NCBI RefSeq assembly: GCF_040548735.1
Contig: NZ_JBEPSD010000002.1
Location: forward strand, 248,001-312,000
Direction of reading: 5' to 3'
DNA from: Rhodanobacter soli
GTDB taxonomy: Bacteria > Pseudomonadota > Gammaproteobacteria > Xanthomonadales > Rhodanobacteraceae
DNA: 64,000 nucleotides
Shown here: in pieces, positions 49,110 to 58,230 of the stretch
Position numbering within the stretch: position 1 is the stretch's first letter
Layout of the letters: each line of letters begins with the position of its first letter
Position numbers and translations under genes: made by a program
Notes under the pieces: generated by a model
Told to the model about the DNA's origin: nothing
The model's database searches: none
The model's input: the letters and a program-made list of their open reading frames with translations, nothing else

Positions 49110-50879
49110 CTAGATCACATCCCACATGTAGCCATCGTTCGCCAGCACCGCACCGGCCAGCCGTTCGATCGCCTCGTCCTCGTTGCGCTCCAGGCCGCGC
49201 ACGTTGCGCGCCATGCGCCGGCGCGCCTGCTTCGCGAAAATCTCGGCGATACCGATCGCCTCGTCGGCAGCCGGGTGTGATTGCCTTGCCAGGCTGTCGG
49301 CGCGCGACAGCACGCACAGGCCCACGAACAGGTCGATCGCGATGTCGGCCAGGCGCTTTTGCGCGTGCTGCTGGTCGGCCACCTTCTTGCCGTAGCGGCG
49401 CAGCAGCGCGTCGGCGGATTTGGACAGTTCCACCGTGTACTTCTCATAGGTGGCGGCGACCTTGCGCAGCCGCGGTGACAGCTCGTGGACGATGCGGTCG
49501 ATGCCGTAGCCGGTGGCCTCGCGCATGCGCCGGCCGGTGTAGGTGCCCAGCACGCCGAAGCCCTTGATCGGGTCGTTGAAGATGTCGCCCACGGCGGCCT
49601 TCAGCTCGCTCAACCCGGCGCCCACGCCCTTCAGGCCGGACAGCGCGATGTACAGGCGCAGGATCTCGTTGGTGCCTTCGAAGATCGACAGGATGCGCGT
49701 GTCGCGGGTGATCTGCTCGTACGGAAACTCGCGCATGAAGCCGTTGCCGGCGGCGATCTGCAGCGCCTCGTACGACGCGCGTTGCACCGCCTCGCTGGCG
49801 AATACCTTGCTCATCGCCGCCTCGACCGAGTAGTCGCTGCCGCCGCCGTCGATCAGGTGAGCGACCATCCACACCGCGCTTTCGGCGGCGAAGCAATCCA
49901 CCGTCATCTGCGCGATCTTCTCGCGCACCAGGCCGAACTCGGCGATCGGCTGGCCGAACTGCTTGCGCTCCTTCGCCTGCGCGCTGGCGAGGCGGATCAG
50001 CGAGCGCATGCCGCCGACCGCGCCGCCGCCCAGGCCGGTGCGGCCGCTGTTCAAGATGCTCATGGCTACCTTGAAGCCCTTGCCGACCGGGCCCAGCACA
50101 TTCTCCGGCGGCACCCGCACGTCGGCGAACGCGACCGTGGTGGTGCTTGAGGCGCGAATGCCCATCTTGTCCTCGTGTGGACCGTGGCTGACGCCGGGCC
50201 ACACGGCTTCGACGATGAACGCGGTGATCTTGCCCTCGGGCGTGTCGGTGCGCGCGAACACGGTGTAGAAATCCGCGATGCCGCCGTTGGTGATCCAGAT
50301 CTTCTCGCCGCTCAGCGTCCAGCTGCCGTCATCGTTGCGCACGGCCTTGGTGCGGATCGAGGCGGCATCGGAGCCGGCGCCGGATTCGGTGAGGCAGAAC
50401 GCGGCGATCATCTCGCCCATGGCCAGCTTCGGCAGGTAGCGCTGCTTCTGCGCGTCGCTGCCGAACAGCAGTACACCCTTCATGCCGATCGAGCTGTGCG
50501 CGCCGATGGTCAGCGAGACCGAGCTGTCGTGGCTGCTGGTCTGGCCCAGCACGCGCGCGTAGGCGCCGTTGGACAGTTCCAGCCCGCCGAATTGTTCGGG
50601 AATGATCAGGCCGAACAGGCCCATCTCGCGCAGCGCCTGGATGAACTCGGCCGGCTGCTCGGCATCGCGGTCGTACTGCTTCAGCTCCGCGGTCTTGTCG
50701 GCAAGGAACTGGTCGATCGCGTCGGTCATCGCGCCCAGCATTTCCCTGTCGCGCGCACGGATCTGCGGGTAGGGAAACAGGTTTTCCTCCACGATGTTGC
50801 CCAGGAACAGCTGTTTGGCGACACTGTCGTCGCTGCGCAGTGCGGGCTGCTCGTTACCGGTGGGCGAGGGCGTGCTCAC
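49110..50879 (-). CDS. Acyl-CoA dehydrogenase family protein
   Basis: A 589-residue flavoenzyme, longer than classical acyl-CoA dehydrogenases. The core is MGLFGLIIPEQFGGLELSNGAYARVLGQ, AAFCLTESGAGSDAASIRTKAV, WTLSGEKIWITNGGIADFYTVFART and TRDTRILSIFEGTNEILRLYIAL. A 180-residue C-terminal helical extension resembles the VLCAD/ACAD9-like layout. AGGAG overlaps an ATG at 50885 too closely, while GTG 50879 is spaced correctly, so GTG is the likely start. It catalyses alpha,beta-dehydrogenation of acyl-CoA in fatty acid oxidation. Confidence 0.9.
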   Translation of the reverse strand: MSTPSPTGNEQPALRSDDSVAKQLFLGNIVEENLFPYPQIRARDREMLGAMTDAIDQFLADKTAELKQYDRDAEQPAEFIQALREMGLFGLIIPEQFGGLELSNGAYARVLGQTSSHDSSVSLTIGAHSSIGMKGVLLFGSDAQKQRYLPKLAMGEMIAAFCLTESGAGSDAASIRTKAVRNDDGSWTLSGEKIWITNGGIADFYTVFARTDTPEGKITAFIVEAVWPGVSHGPHEDKMGIRASSTTTVAFADVRVPPENVLGPVGKGFKVAMSILNSGRTGLGGGAVGGMRSLIRLASAQAKERKQFGQPIAEFGLVREKIAQMTVDCFAAESAVWMVAHLIDGGGSDYSVEAAMSKVFASEAVQRASYEALQIAAGNGFMREFPYEQITRDTRILSIFEGTNEILRLYIALSGLKGVGAGLSELKAAVGDIFNDPIKGFGVLGTYTGRRMREATGYGIDRIVHELSPRLRKVAATYEKYTVELSKSADALLRRYGKKVADQQHAQKRLADIAIDLFVGLCVLSRADSLARQSHPAADEAIGIAEIFAKQARRRMARNVRGLERNEDEAIERLAGAVLANDGYMWDVI

Positions 50880-51145
50880 GTGCATTCTCCTGGGCGGGTG
50901 AAGGCCCATTCTGGCACTTCGACTGCCGCTGGACATGCCGCGAATCGACGCAGCTTGCGCAAGCCGCCGTTTCGATTCATACCGCGCCGCTCTGCCTGCG
51001 AAGAGGGTTGGCAAGCGCAGTGGGGCGGCTTGAAACCGATGCCAGGCGAACCCAAGTCGTTGTATGAACTAGCTTGTATCGAGGGTTTGCGGGCAAGTAC
51101 GCACTGGGCGCGCAGCGCCACATTCCCGTCTTGCGGAGGTAGGCC

Positions 51146-51412
51146 ATGGCAACCGGTTGGGCAGGTGACGGCGCCGTGCAGGATCAGATCGACGCCACGG
51201 TCGACGATGCGGTGCAACGGGCGCGCCAGCAGTTGCGCAAAGGCCCTGGCCTGACGCACTGCGAGGAATGCGATGCGCCGATTCCCGCGGCGCGGCGCAA
51301 GGCCGTGCCCGGCGTGCGCCTGTGCGTGGCCTGCCAGGAAGCGCAGGACGCGGAGCAGCGCAGTGCCAGCCTGTACAACCGCCGCGGCAGCAAGGACAGC
51401 CAGCTGCGCTAG
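51146..51412 (+). CDS. DksA/TraR-family C4 zinc-finger protein
   Basis: An 88-residue protein with a helical N-terminus (VQDQIDATVDDAVQRARQQL) and a TraR/DksA-type finger CEECDAPIPAARRKAVPGVRLCVACQE. It ends QRSASLYNRRGSKDSQLR, the usual C-terminal style of short YbiI-like members. It may bind the RNA polymerase secondary channel like TraR. GGAGGTAGGCC precedes the ATG. Confidence 0.92.
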   Translation: MATGWAGDGAVQDQIDATVDDAVQRARQQLRKGPGLTHCEECDAPIPAARRKAVPGVRLCVACQEAQDAEQRSASLYNRRGSKDSQLR

Positions 51413-51636
51413 CGGACACCCGGCCGCCGGCTGCAGCCTATTCGCGTCGATCCCCTTCATCTGCATCAGCGCCGGGGTGACCCGCCGCACTGTTTCGGGA
51501 CCGGGACCGGTCAGCAACGCGCGCGTTCGAGGGCGAGTACTTGTGTGCCCCGTCGACAAGCGGCAAGCTCGGACCCCATCGGCCGGGCCGGCTCGGGTAT
51601 CGTGGGGCACCGGCGACCGGCCACTGGCGTGATTGC

Positions 51637-52299
51637 ATGGAGGCACAGCTCATTTCCCCCTTGTCGAACCCCTCCGAGCTTGCCGCCGGCATCAACTATT
51701 TTTTTGCGTTGCTGCCGGATACCCCGGCACGCGCCGCGATCGTCGGCGTGGCCGAGCGTTTCCGCAAGTCACACCGGGTTGGCGGGTCGCCGGTCGGCAT
51801 CGATAGCCTGCATATGACGCTGTGCCCGATGGGCAAGCCCGAACGGTTGCGGCAGCCGCTGGAGGAGGCGTTACTGGCTGCCGCCGGCGAAGTTCGCGCG
51901 CAGGGATTCATGGCGGCGCTGGACTCGGCGATGCGCTTCAGCGCCAGGGACGGGCAGTTTCCGTTCGTGCTGTGTGCGGATGCCGCCACCACCGAGGCGG
52001 CGTTGGCCCTGCGCAAGGCGATTGCGGCTGCGCAGGCTCGCATGGGGTTGCAGGTCAGCGGGGTCTCCAGTTTCCTGCCGCATGTCACCATGCTGCATGG
52101 GCATGCGGTCGATGCGATCGAGGAATCCATCACGACGATTCACTGGTGGGTGTCCGAATTCGCGCTGATCCGCAGCTTTTTCGGCGAGTCGAGGTACGAG
52201 GTGATCGGCCGCTGGCCACTGGCGGCGCCGCCCGTGGCCGAGCCGGTCGACATGCTGGCGGAGATGGCGAGCTTGCCGGACCTGCCCGACGAGGCATGA
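51637..52299 (+). CDS. 2'-5' RNA ligase-like 2H phosphoesterase
   Basis: A 220-residue protein of the 2H phosphoesterase superfamily. The two HxT motifs are HMTLCP (in VGIDSLHMTLCPMGKPERL) and HVTMLHG (in SSFLPHVTMLHG). NYFFALLPDTPARAAIVGVAERFRKSHRV is the usual N-terminus of ThpR-type enzymes that act on 2',3'-cyclic phosphates or ligate RNA. ATG 51637 is preferred to an upstream ATG that lacks family similarity. Confidence 0.88.
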   Translation: MEAQLISPLSNPSELAAGINYFFALLPDTPARAAIVGVAERFRKSHRVGGSPVGIDSLHMTLCPMGKPERLRQPLEEALLAAAGEVRAQGFMAALDSAMRFSARDGQFPFVLCADAATTEAALALRKAIAAAQARMGLQVSGVSSFLPHVTMLHGHAVDAIEESITTIHWWVSEFALIRSFFGESRYEVIGRWPLAAPPVAEPVDMLAEMASLPDLPDEA

Positions 52300-52308
52300 C
52301 CCGCGCTG

Positions 52309-53292
52309 TCAGATTGGCGGTTCGGCGTTCGCCGCCGGGACCTGCCGGCGCCGCTGGCGGGCCAGGCTGTGTTCGCGGTGGGCGATGTACAGGCTGGCGC
52401 CGATGATGATGGTCGCGCCCGCCACGGTGTAGCGATCCACGCCTTCGCCGAAGATCCACCAGGCCAGCACCGCCACGATCAGCAGTTGCAGGTAGCTGAA
52501 AGGCGCCAGCAGCGAGGCATCGGCCAGCCGCAGCGCGCGCGTCCAGCAGTAGTGCCCGCCGGTGCCGAGTGCGCCGGACAGCACCAGCCACGGCCAGATG
52601 CCGGCGTGCGGCCATTGCCATACGGCCAGTGCGGCGGGCAGCGACAGCGGCACCCACAGCAGGGTGGTCAGCAGCACGATGCGGTCGGCCGGTTCGCTGC
52701 CGGTCAGCGACTTGATGCTGATCGTCACCGCGCCGGTCAATCCCGCGGCCAGCAGGGCGACCAGGCTGCCGGCGGTGAACGCGGCACTGCCGGGCCGCAC
52801 GATCACCAGCACGCCGATGAAGCCGGCGACCACCGCGCTCCAGCGGCGCATGCGCACGATCTCGCCGAGGAACAGCACCGCGCCGATCGTGACGAACAAC
52901 GGCGAGGAATACGACAGCGCCACCGCTTCGGCCAGCGGCAGGTTCACGATCGCCCAGAAGCCGGCCAGCATGCCGCCCATGCCGAGTACGCAGCGCATCA
53001 CGTAGAAACCGAAGCGTGGCGTGTGCAGCAACTGCCAGCCGTGCACATGCAGCAGCGGCAGCGCGAACAGCGCACCGAAGGTGCTGCGGAAGAAGGTGAT
53101 CTGGAACGGATGCAACTGGGCGGACGCGAACCGGATCGACACTGCCATCAAGGCAAAGAAACTGGCACTGCCCAGCATCAGCAGCACGGCGCGCAGGGGG
53201 AGCGGCGTGGAGGAGGGCGGCGATGCGGGGGTCGAATCCAGGTCCGTGCCGTGGGATAGCCAAGCAGGCGCGCATGGTACCCCAACTTGCAC
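52309..53292 (-). CDS. EamA-type DMT transporter
   Basis: A 327-residue membrane protein with ten helices arranged as two EamA repeats: AVLLMLGSASFFALMAVSIRFASAQLHPFQITFFRSTFGAL and the second starting SLVALLAAGLTGAVTISIKSLTG. It is an exporter or importer of unknown metabolite (RhaT/YdcZ-like superfamily). The N-terminal 30 residues are not typical, so a start further downstream is possible. Confidence 0.85.
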   Translation of the reverse strand: MQVGVPCAPAWLSHGTDLDSTPASPPSSTPLPLRAVLLMLGSASFFALMAVSIRFASAQLHPFQITFFRSTFGALFALPLLHVHGWQLLHTPRFGFYVMRCVLGMGGMLAGFWAIVNLPLAEAVALSYSSPLFVTIGAVLFLGEIVRMRRWSAVVAGFIGVLVIVRPGSAAFTAGSLVALLAAGLTGAVTISIKSLTGSEPADRIVLLTTLLWVPLSLPAALAVWQWPHAGIWPWLVLSGALGTGGHYCWTRALRLADASLLAPFSYLQLLIVAVLAWWIFGEGVDRYTVAGATIIIGASLYIAHREHSLARQRRRQVPAANAEPPI

Positions 53293-53344
53293 ATCGGCTT
53301 TCGCGCGGCAAGCGGCACGGCACCTGTGCCGTTGGCGTCGAACT

Positions 53345-53899
53345 TCAGCGCGCGGTCGGCGCGGCGGCGTCCGATCCGTCGCCCGACCACGCCTGCAGCC
53401 GTTCGCGCACGGCCGGCTCCAGGCTCTTCAGTCCCCAGCGGCGACCTTCGGCCAGCGCCGCTTCGCTCGACCGGCCGTCGATCAGCGCAGCGCGCAGGGC
53501 GATCATCGCACCCACCCGGTTGCTGCTGGCGCAATGCACCAGGGTCAGCTGGTCGCCGGCGTCGCGCAGCAGGCGGTCGAACTGCGCGACCCTGGCGCGG
53601 GTCAGGTCGCCGGCGCCGCGGATCGGCAGGTTGTGGTAGCCGATGCCGGCTGCGCGCACGGCGGCGGCTTCGTCGAAACCGGGCGTCTCGCTGTCCAGGC
53701 TGAGGTCGATCACCTGCCGGATGCCCGCATGCTTCAGTGTGGCGATGTCGCCCGCCTGCAGTCGCCCGGACGCCACGCGGTGCGGCGCCGGGAACGCGAC
53801 ATGGGGAAGTCCGGCCATGGCGGCTTCCTCCGGCGCGGCGGCCGTCGCGCTGCCGACGGCCATGGCGAGTACCAGCGACAACAGCAGCGAACGGAGCAT
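53345..53899 (-). CDS. Periplasmic dual-specificity/tyrosine phosphatase-like protein
   Basis: A 184-residue protein with a signal peptide (residues 1-21, ending GSATAAA) and a cysteine phosphatase fold. The P-loop is HCASSNR (H122, C123, R128), matching HCxxxxxR with one residue fewer than canonical CX5R (C-ASSN-R is CX4R). This is typical of the bacterial DUF442/beta-lactamase hydrolase-like branch, where activity is uncertain. GAGG lies about 8 bases before ATG 53899. The upstream palindrome at 53995 may control it. Confidence 0.75.
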   Translation of the reverse strand: MLRSLLLSLVLAMAVGSATAAAPEEAAMAGLPHVAFPAPHRVASGRLQAGDIATLKHAGIRQVIDLSLDSETPGFDEAAAVRAAGIGYHNLPIRGAGDLTRARVAQFDRLLRDAGDQLTLVHCASSNRVGAMIALRAALIDGRSSEAALAEGRRWGLKSLEPAVRERLQAWSGDGSDAAAPTAR

Positions 53900-53994
53900 T
53901 TCGGATACCTCGCTTCGGGGAACGGACACGATAGCCGAAGCGGGCCGGGCGATTTGTTGCAGGCGCGTACGGAGACTGTGCGCCGAGCCGATTG

Positions 53995-54006
53995 GACAAC
54001 GTTGTC
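53995..54006. promoter_or_regulatory. NagQ/NagR-like operator, site 1
   Basis: GACAACGTTGTC is a perfect 12-base palindrome, extended to TTGGACAACGTTGTCATC. It matches the core of the LacI-family NagQ/NagR motif (AATGACAACGTTGTCATT) reported for chitin and GlcNAc genes in Xanthomonas and Shewanella. It lies 96 bases upstream of the phosphatase start. Confidence 0.7.
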
Positions 54007-54127
54007 ATCCTCGCCCTGTCCGCAGGCATTGATACTGCGTCGCAGCACGCTGCGTATGACATCGTTCGCTTCATGTCCCAGTGAATACCTTGCGTGCCAG
54101 CCGTCACAGTTTGGAAAAAGGCTTATA

Positions 54128-54139
54128 GACAACGTTGTC
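54128..54139. promoter_or_regulatory. NagQ/NagR-like operator, site 2
   Basis: A second perfect GACAACGTTGTC, followed by ATTC, 160 bases before the chitinase ATG. The two sites are centred 133 bases apart, compatible with looping by a tetrameric LacI-type repressor. No such repressor gene is in the window. Confidence 0.72.
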
Positions 54140-54298
54140 ATTCAAATCTAAGACGGGACCGTTCCAACCATGACAAGCGGTAGCGAGCAGGGAGGCGGAA
54201 AGGCGACCGGGTCCCCAACCACACGGCTGATCGGAGCGCAGCCATGCATTCGCCTGCAACTCACCCGTAGCGATGCCATTCCAATCAGGAGAGATTCC

Positions 54299-55819
54299 AT
54301 GTTTGTGAAACGATCGGCTGTGTGGTCAGGCCTGGCCTTGAGTGCGCTGGGCAGTGCAGTGGGGACAGGCATGTCGGTGACCTTGCTGGCGGCAATGCCG
54401 GTGCAGGCGGCGTATGCGCAATCCGCGCCGGCCTGCGCCGCAGCGTGGAGCGCCACGACCGCCTACAGCGGCGGCAGTGTCGCCAGCGAGAACGGTACGA
54501 ACTATCTGGCGAACTGGTGGACGCAGGGCAACGACCCAGCCACCAGCAGCGGGCCCAGCGGCTCGGGCCAACCGTGGACGTCGCAAGGCGCCTGCGGCGG
54601 CTCGACGCCACCGCCGACCGATCCGCCGCCGGCCTCCGGCGGTTGCGACGCGGCCTGGAACGCAACGACCGCTTATGGCGGCGGCAGCGTCGTCAGCGAG
54701 AACGGCGTGAACTACAAGGCGAACTGGTGGACCCAGGGCGACGACCCGGCCACCCACAGTGGCGCGGTGGGCACCGGTCAGCCGTGGACATCGCAAGGTG
54801 CCTGCGATGGCACGGATCCGGGCGATCCCGGTGATCCGGGCGACCCCGGCGATCCGAATCCACCCGCCGCGGGTTTCCTGTTCAGCCCGTACAAGGACGT
54901 GACCATCAACCTGGACTGGAACACCAACGTGATGCGCACCGCCGTCACCGGCACGCCGATCCCGCTGGTGGGCAGCGGCAGCCTGGTGGCCACCGCGTTG
55001 CCCAACCTCGGTGCGGTCACCCTGGCGTTCGCCTCCGGCGAGTGCGGCAGCGAGAGTTGGGGCGGCATCCCGGCGGCGAGCTTTGCCAGTGCGAACATCC
55101 AGCCGCTGGTCAACGCAGGGGTGAGCTACGTGATCTCCACCGGTGGCCAGGCAGGCAGCTTCACCTGCTCGACGCCGGCCGGCATGGCGCAGTTCCTTTC
55201 GCGCTATGCGTCGCCGTACATGGTCGGCCTGGACTTCGACATCGAGGGCGGCCAGACGCAGACGCAGATCAACAACCTGATCTCCAACGCCGCATACGCG
55301 CACAGCCTGTACCCGAACCTGCGCTTCTCGTTCACCCTGGCCACGCTGGCGGCGTCGGACGGCAGCTACGGCGGCTTGAATGGCGTCGGCGACATGGTGG
55401 TGCGCGCGGTCAAGGCGGCGAACCTGCCGAACTACACGATCAACCTGATGGTGATGGACTTCGGCTCGGCCAGCCCGGGCGTGTGCGTGGTGTCGAACGG
55501 GCAGTGCAACATGGGCCAGTCCGCGATCCAGGCGGCGCTGAACCTGGAGCATACCTACGGCATCCCGGCCAGCCGGATCGAGTTGACCCCGATGATCGGC
55601 GTGAACGACGTCAGCAGTGAGGTGTTCACGATCGCCGACGTCGATACCGTGATCCAGTACGCGGTGGGCCAGGGCATGGCCGGCGTGCACTTCTGGTCGC
55701 TCGACCGCGACACGCCGTGTGCGGGCGGCGGCGGAACGGCTTCGCCGATCTGCAACTCGGTCAGCGGCACCACGTCGCTGCAATACACGAAGCGCTTCCT
55801 GCAGGATCTGGGCAAGTAA
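54299..55819 (+). CDS. Secreted GH18 chitinase with two CBM5/12 modules
   Basis: A 506-residue protein. The signal peptide ends near AYAQS (40). CBM5/12 modules occupy about 46-99 and 116-169, each with AWxATTAYxGGSVxSENGxNY and ANWWTQGxDPATxSG. A DPGDPGDPGDPGDP linker follows (173-187). The GH18 catalytic domain spans about 192-506 with the motif DFDIE; D312, D314 and catalytic E316. It hydrolyses chitin outside the cell. AGGAGAG precedes ATG 54299. Two GACAACGTTGTC palindromes upstream indicate GlcNAc-responsive control. Confidence 0.95.
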   Translation: MFVKRSAVWSGLALSALGSAVGTGMSVTLLAAMPVQAAYAQSAPACAAAWSATTAYSGGSVASENGTNYLANWWTQGNDPATSSGPSGSGQPWTSQGACGGSTPPPTDPPPASGGCDAAWNATTAYGGGSVVSENGVNYKANWWTQGDDPATHSGAVGTGQPWTSQGACDGTDPGDPGDPGDPGDPNPPAAGFLFSPYKDVTINLDWNTNVMRTAVTGTPIPLVGSGSLVATALPNLGAVTLAFASGECGSESWGGIPAASFASANIQPLVNAGVSYVISTGGQAGSFTCSTPAGMAQFLSRYASPYMVGLDFDIEGGQTQTQINNLISNAAYAHSLYPNLRFSFTLATLAASDGSYGGLNGVGDMVVRAVKAANLPNYTINLMVMDFGSASPGVCVVSNGQCNMGQSAIQAALNLEHTYGIPASRIELTPMIGVNDVSSEVFTIADVDTVIQYAVGQGMAGVHFWSLDRDTPCAGGGGTASPICNSVSGTTSLQYTKRFLQDLGK

Positions 55820-55868
55820 CCGGCGCGAACCGGCGGGCGGGTCGGCGAACGGCCGGCCCGCCTTCGGC

Positions 55869-56231
55869 TCAGGCGGTCGCCGACTCGACGAAGGTCACCA
55901 GGTTGCCATCCGGGTCGCATATCGGGGCGAAGCGCACGTAGTGGGTCGCCAGTTGCGGTGGCGGTACGTCGATCTGCCGCCCCTGCAGGCCGAGCAGGAT
56001 CTCGTCGAGGTCGTCCACCATGATGCCCAGCGCCGCGCCGGCACGCTGGCCTGCGTCGGCCAGTGCATTCCTGGGCAGTACCTGGATCCGCGTGCAGCGG
56101 GCGATCTGCCATTCGGCGCAGGAGGCGTTCGGGCCGTTGTCGGGAACGCGCCCGAACAGGCGGGCGTACCAGGCGCTGGAGGCAGCGAAGTCGCTCACGG
56201 CAACCGTGGCGAGAACCTGGTGGGCAGGCAT
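55869..56231 (-). CDS. VOC-family protein
   Basis: A 120-residue glyoxalase-like protein: MPAHQVLATVAVSDFAASSAWYARLFGRVPD, CAEWQIARCTRIQVLP and RFAPICDPDGNLVTFVESATA. GGAG lies about 8 bases before ATG 56231; frames extending further upstream lack family similarity. It is divergent from phnA. Confidence 0.88.
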   Translation of the reverse strand: MPAHQVLATVAVSDFAASSAWYARLFGRVPDNGPNASCAEWQIARCTRIQVLPRNALADAGQRAGAALGIMVDDLDEILLGLQGRQIDVPPPQLATHYVRFAPICDPDGNLVTFVESATA

Positions 56232-56351
56232 GGCGAATCTCCGTGGCGGTGCGCGTAGATTTAACGCCATGCCGATGTCGGCCGCGTGAAGGCACGCGCC
56301 GCGCGCCCGTATAATCTCCGCTTCCCTTGATGGAACGACCAGGATCGACCG

Positions 56352-56696
56352 ATGTCCGATATTCCCACCTGCCCGCTGTGTGCGATGGAAAACACCTACC
56401 CGGACGGCGACAACTACGTCTGTGCCGACTGCGGCCACGAGTGGCCGATCGCGGCGGGCGCGCATGCGGCCGATGCCGCGCTGGTGGTGCGCGACGTCAA
56501 CGGCAACGTGCTCAACAGCGGCGACACGGTGACGGTGATCAAGGACCTGAAGGTGAAGGGCTCGTCGATCCCGCTGAAGCAGGGCACGGTGATCCGCAAC
56601 ATCCGCCTGGTCGATGGCGACGACGAGCACATCGAAGGCAGTTCGGACAAGATCAAGGGGCTGGTGCTGAAGGTGTGTTTCCTGAAGAAGGCCTGA
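56352..56696 (+). CDS. phnA: PhnA/YjdM-family zinc-ribbon protein
   Basis: A 114-residue protein with an N-terminal zinc ribbon (CPLCAMENTYPDGDNYVCADCGHEW, residues 7-31) and an SH3-like PhnA domain (VVRDVNGNVLNSGDTVTVIKDLKVKGSSIPLKQGTVIRNIRLV). The family was named from the phosphonate operon but is not a proven phosphonate enzyme, and no other phn gene is here. A short, highly conserved housekeeping-like gene. Confidence 0.92.
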   Translation: MSDIPTCPLCAMENTYPDGDNYVCADCGHEWPIAAGAHAADAALVVRDVNGNVLNSGDTVTVIKDLKVKGSSIPLKQGTVIRNIRLVDGDDEHIEGSSDKIKGLVLKVCFLKKA

Positions 56697-56703
56697 GACG
56701 GAG

Positions 56704-58230
56704 CTACTGGCGCGCTTCGAGCCGCAGCCCGCGTGGCGTCAACCAGCGCTCGACAAGCTCGAACAGGCCCTGCACCAGCAGTGCCAGCATGGCGGCCGGG
56801 ATCGCGCCCTGCAGGATCAGCCCCACATCGTCCAGCCGGATGCCGGTGAGGATCGGCTGGCCGTAACCGCCGGCCCCGATCAATGCCGCCAGTGTGGCGG
56901 TGCCCACGTTGATCACCGCGGCGGTCTTGATGCCGGCCAGGATCGAGCGCATCGCCAGCGGCAGTTCCACCCGACGCAGGCGCACGCCGGGCGGCAGGCC
57001 CAGTGCGGCGGCGGATTCGCGCAATTCCGGCGCGATGCCGACCAGGCCGGCGTGCGTATTGCGCACGATCGGCAGCAGGCTGTACAGGAACAGCGCGGCG
57101 ATCGCCGGCCAGGTACCGATGCCGAGCAGCGGGATCATGAACACGAACATCGCCAGCGAGGGTACCGTCTGCAGCACGCCGGTCAGGCCGATCACCCACT
57201 GGCCCAGGCGTCGCAAGCGGGCCGCCAGGATGCCCAGCGGGATCGCCAGCAGCATGGCCAGTCCCAGCGAGATCGCCACCAGCTTGACGTGCTCGGCGCT
57301 GCGTTGGAGCAGGTGCGGCCACAGTCCGCCGTCGTGGCCGTCCGCATGGATGCCGAGGAAGTCGGCGGCCACCACGTTTTCGCTGACGCCGCGCAGTTTC
57401 ACCCGCGCATTCATCGCGCGCATCGCCTCCTCGTCGATGCTGCCGGTGAGCTTGTGCAGCACGCCGACGAAGGCGGGCGCACGCTGCTCCAGCGCCAGCC
57501 GGTACAGGTAGACCGCCTCGTAGCGTGGAAAGTAGCGGCGGTCGTCGCGCAGCGTGCGCAGGTGGTAGTAGGGGATTTCCGCGTCGGTGCTGTACAGGTC
57601 GATCGCATCGACCGCGCCGCTGGCCACCGCGCGGTACGACAGCGTGTGGTCGAGGCCGCTCACGTTCGTCTGCGGCAGGCCGTAGCGCCGGCGCAGGCCG
57701 GGCCAGCCGTCGCCGCGGTCCATGAACTCGTTGGAGAAGCCGAAGCGCAGGTCGGGATGCCGCAGCAGGTCGGAAATGTCCTTGATGCCCAGCCGCGCGG
57801 CTTCATCGTCGCGCATGCCGATCGCATAGGTGTCGCTGAAGCCGAGCGAGTCGGTGATGCCGATCCCCAGCGGCTTGAGCCGCGCGCGCAAGGTGGCGAT
57901 GTCCGCATTCGCCGGCACGCCTTTCAGCAGTTCCTGGGTGAGCGTGCCGGTGTACTCGGGATAGGCGTCGATCTCGCCTTCGAGCAGGGCGCGCCACAGG
58001 ATGCTGGTGCCCCCCAGTTCGCGCCGGTGCACCGCATCGATGCCGGCCTCGCGCGCGCCGGCCAGCGCCAGTTCGCCCAGGATCACCGACTCGGTGAACT
58101 GCTTGGAACCGATGCGCACCGGCGCGGCCTGTGCCGACGCGGGCAGCAGGCACGCGCCCAGCAGCAGGCACGCGCCCAGCAGCAGGCAAACGCCCAGCAG
58201 CATTGGTGCGGGCAGCAGGCAGCGCATCAT
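56704..58230 (-). CDS. Fused substrate-binding and permease subunit of osmoprotectant ABC transporter
   Basis: A 508-residue protein. The N-terminal signal has a repeated CLLLGACLLLGACLL hydrophobic stretch. An OpuAC-like binding domain follows (about 30-295: VRIGSKQFTESVILGELALAGAREAGIDAVHRRELGG, DAYPEYTGTLTQELL). Then a BPD_transp_1 permease domain with five or six helices contains the EAA-type loop (ELRESAAALGLPPGVRLRRVELPLAMRSILAGIKTA). This is the OpuB/OsmU-like fusion for glycine betaine, choline or similar quaternary amines. ATG 58230 overlaps the ATPase stop (ATGA). Confidence 0.9.
   Translation of the reverse strand: MMRCLLPAPMLLGVCLLLGACLLLGACLLPASAQAAPVRIGSKQFTESVILGELALAGAREAGIDAVHRRELGGTSILWRALLEGEIDAYPEYTGTLTQELLKGVPANADIATLRARLKPLGIGITDSLGFSDTYAIGMRDDEAARLGIKDISDLLRHPDLRFGFSNEFMDRGDGWPGLRRRYGLPQTNVSGLDHTLSYRAVASGAVDAIDLYSTDAEIPYYHLRTLRDDRRYFPRYEAVYLYRLALEQRAPAFVGVLHKLTGSIDEEAMRAMNARVKLRGVSENVVAADFLGIHADGHDGGLWPHLLQRSAEHVKLVAISLGLAMLLAIPLGILAARLRRLGQWVIGLTGVLQTVPSLAMFVFMIPLLGIGTWPAIAALFLYSLLPIVRNTHAGLVGIAPELRESAAALGLPPGVRLRRVELPLAMRSILAGIKTAAVINVGTATLAALIGAGGYGQPILTGIRLDDVGLILQGAIPAAMLALLVQGLFELVERWLTPRGLRLEARQ
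58144..58200 (-). repeat. 18-base tandem repeat in the signal-peptide region
   Basis: About three copies of an 18-base unit (GCAGCAGGCACGCGCCCA in plus-strand orientation; the third copy has AA for CG) lie inside the binding-protein/permease gene. Each unit encodes six residues of the LLLGAC type, so copy changes would stay in frame and alter only the hydrophobic signal length. Confidence 0.75.
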
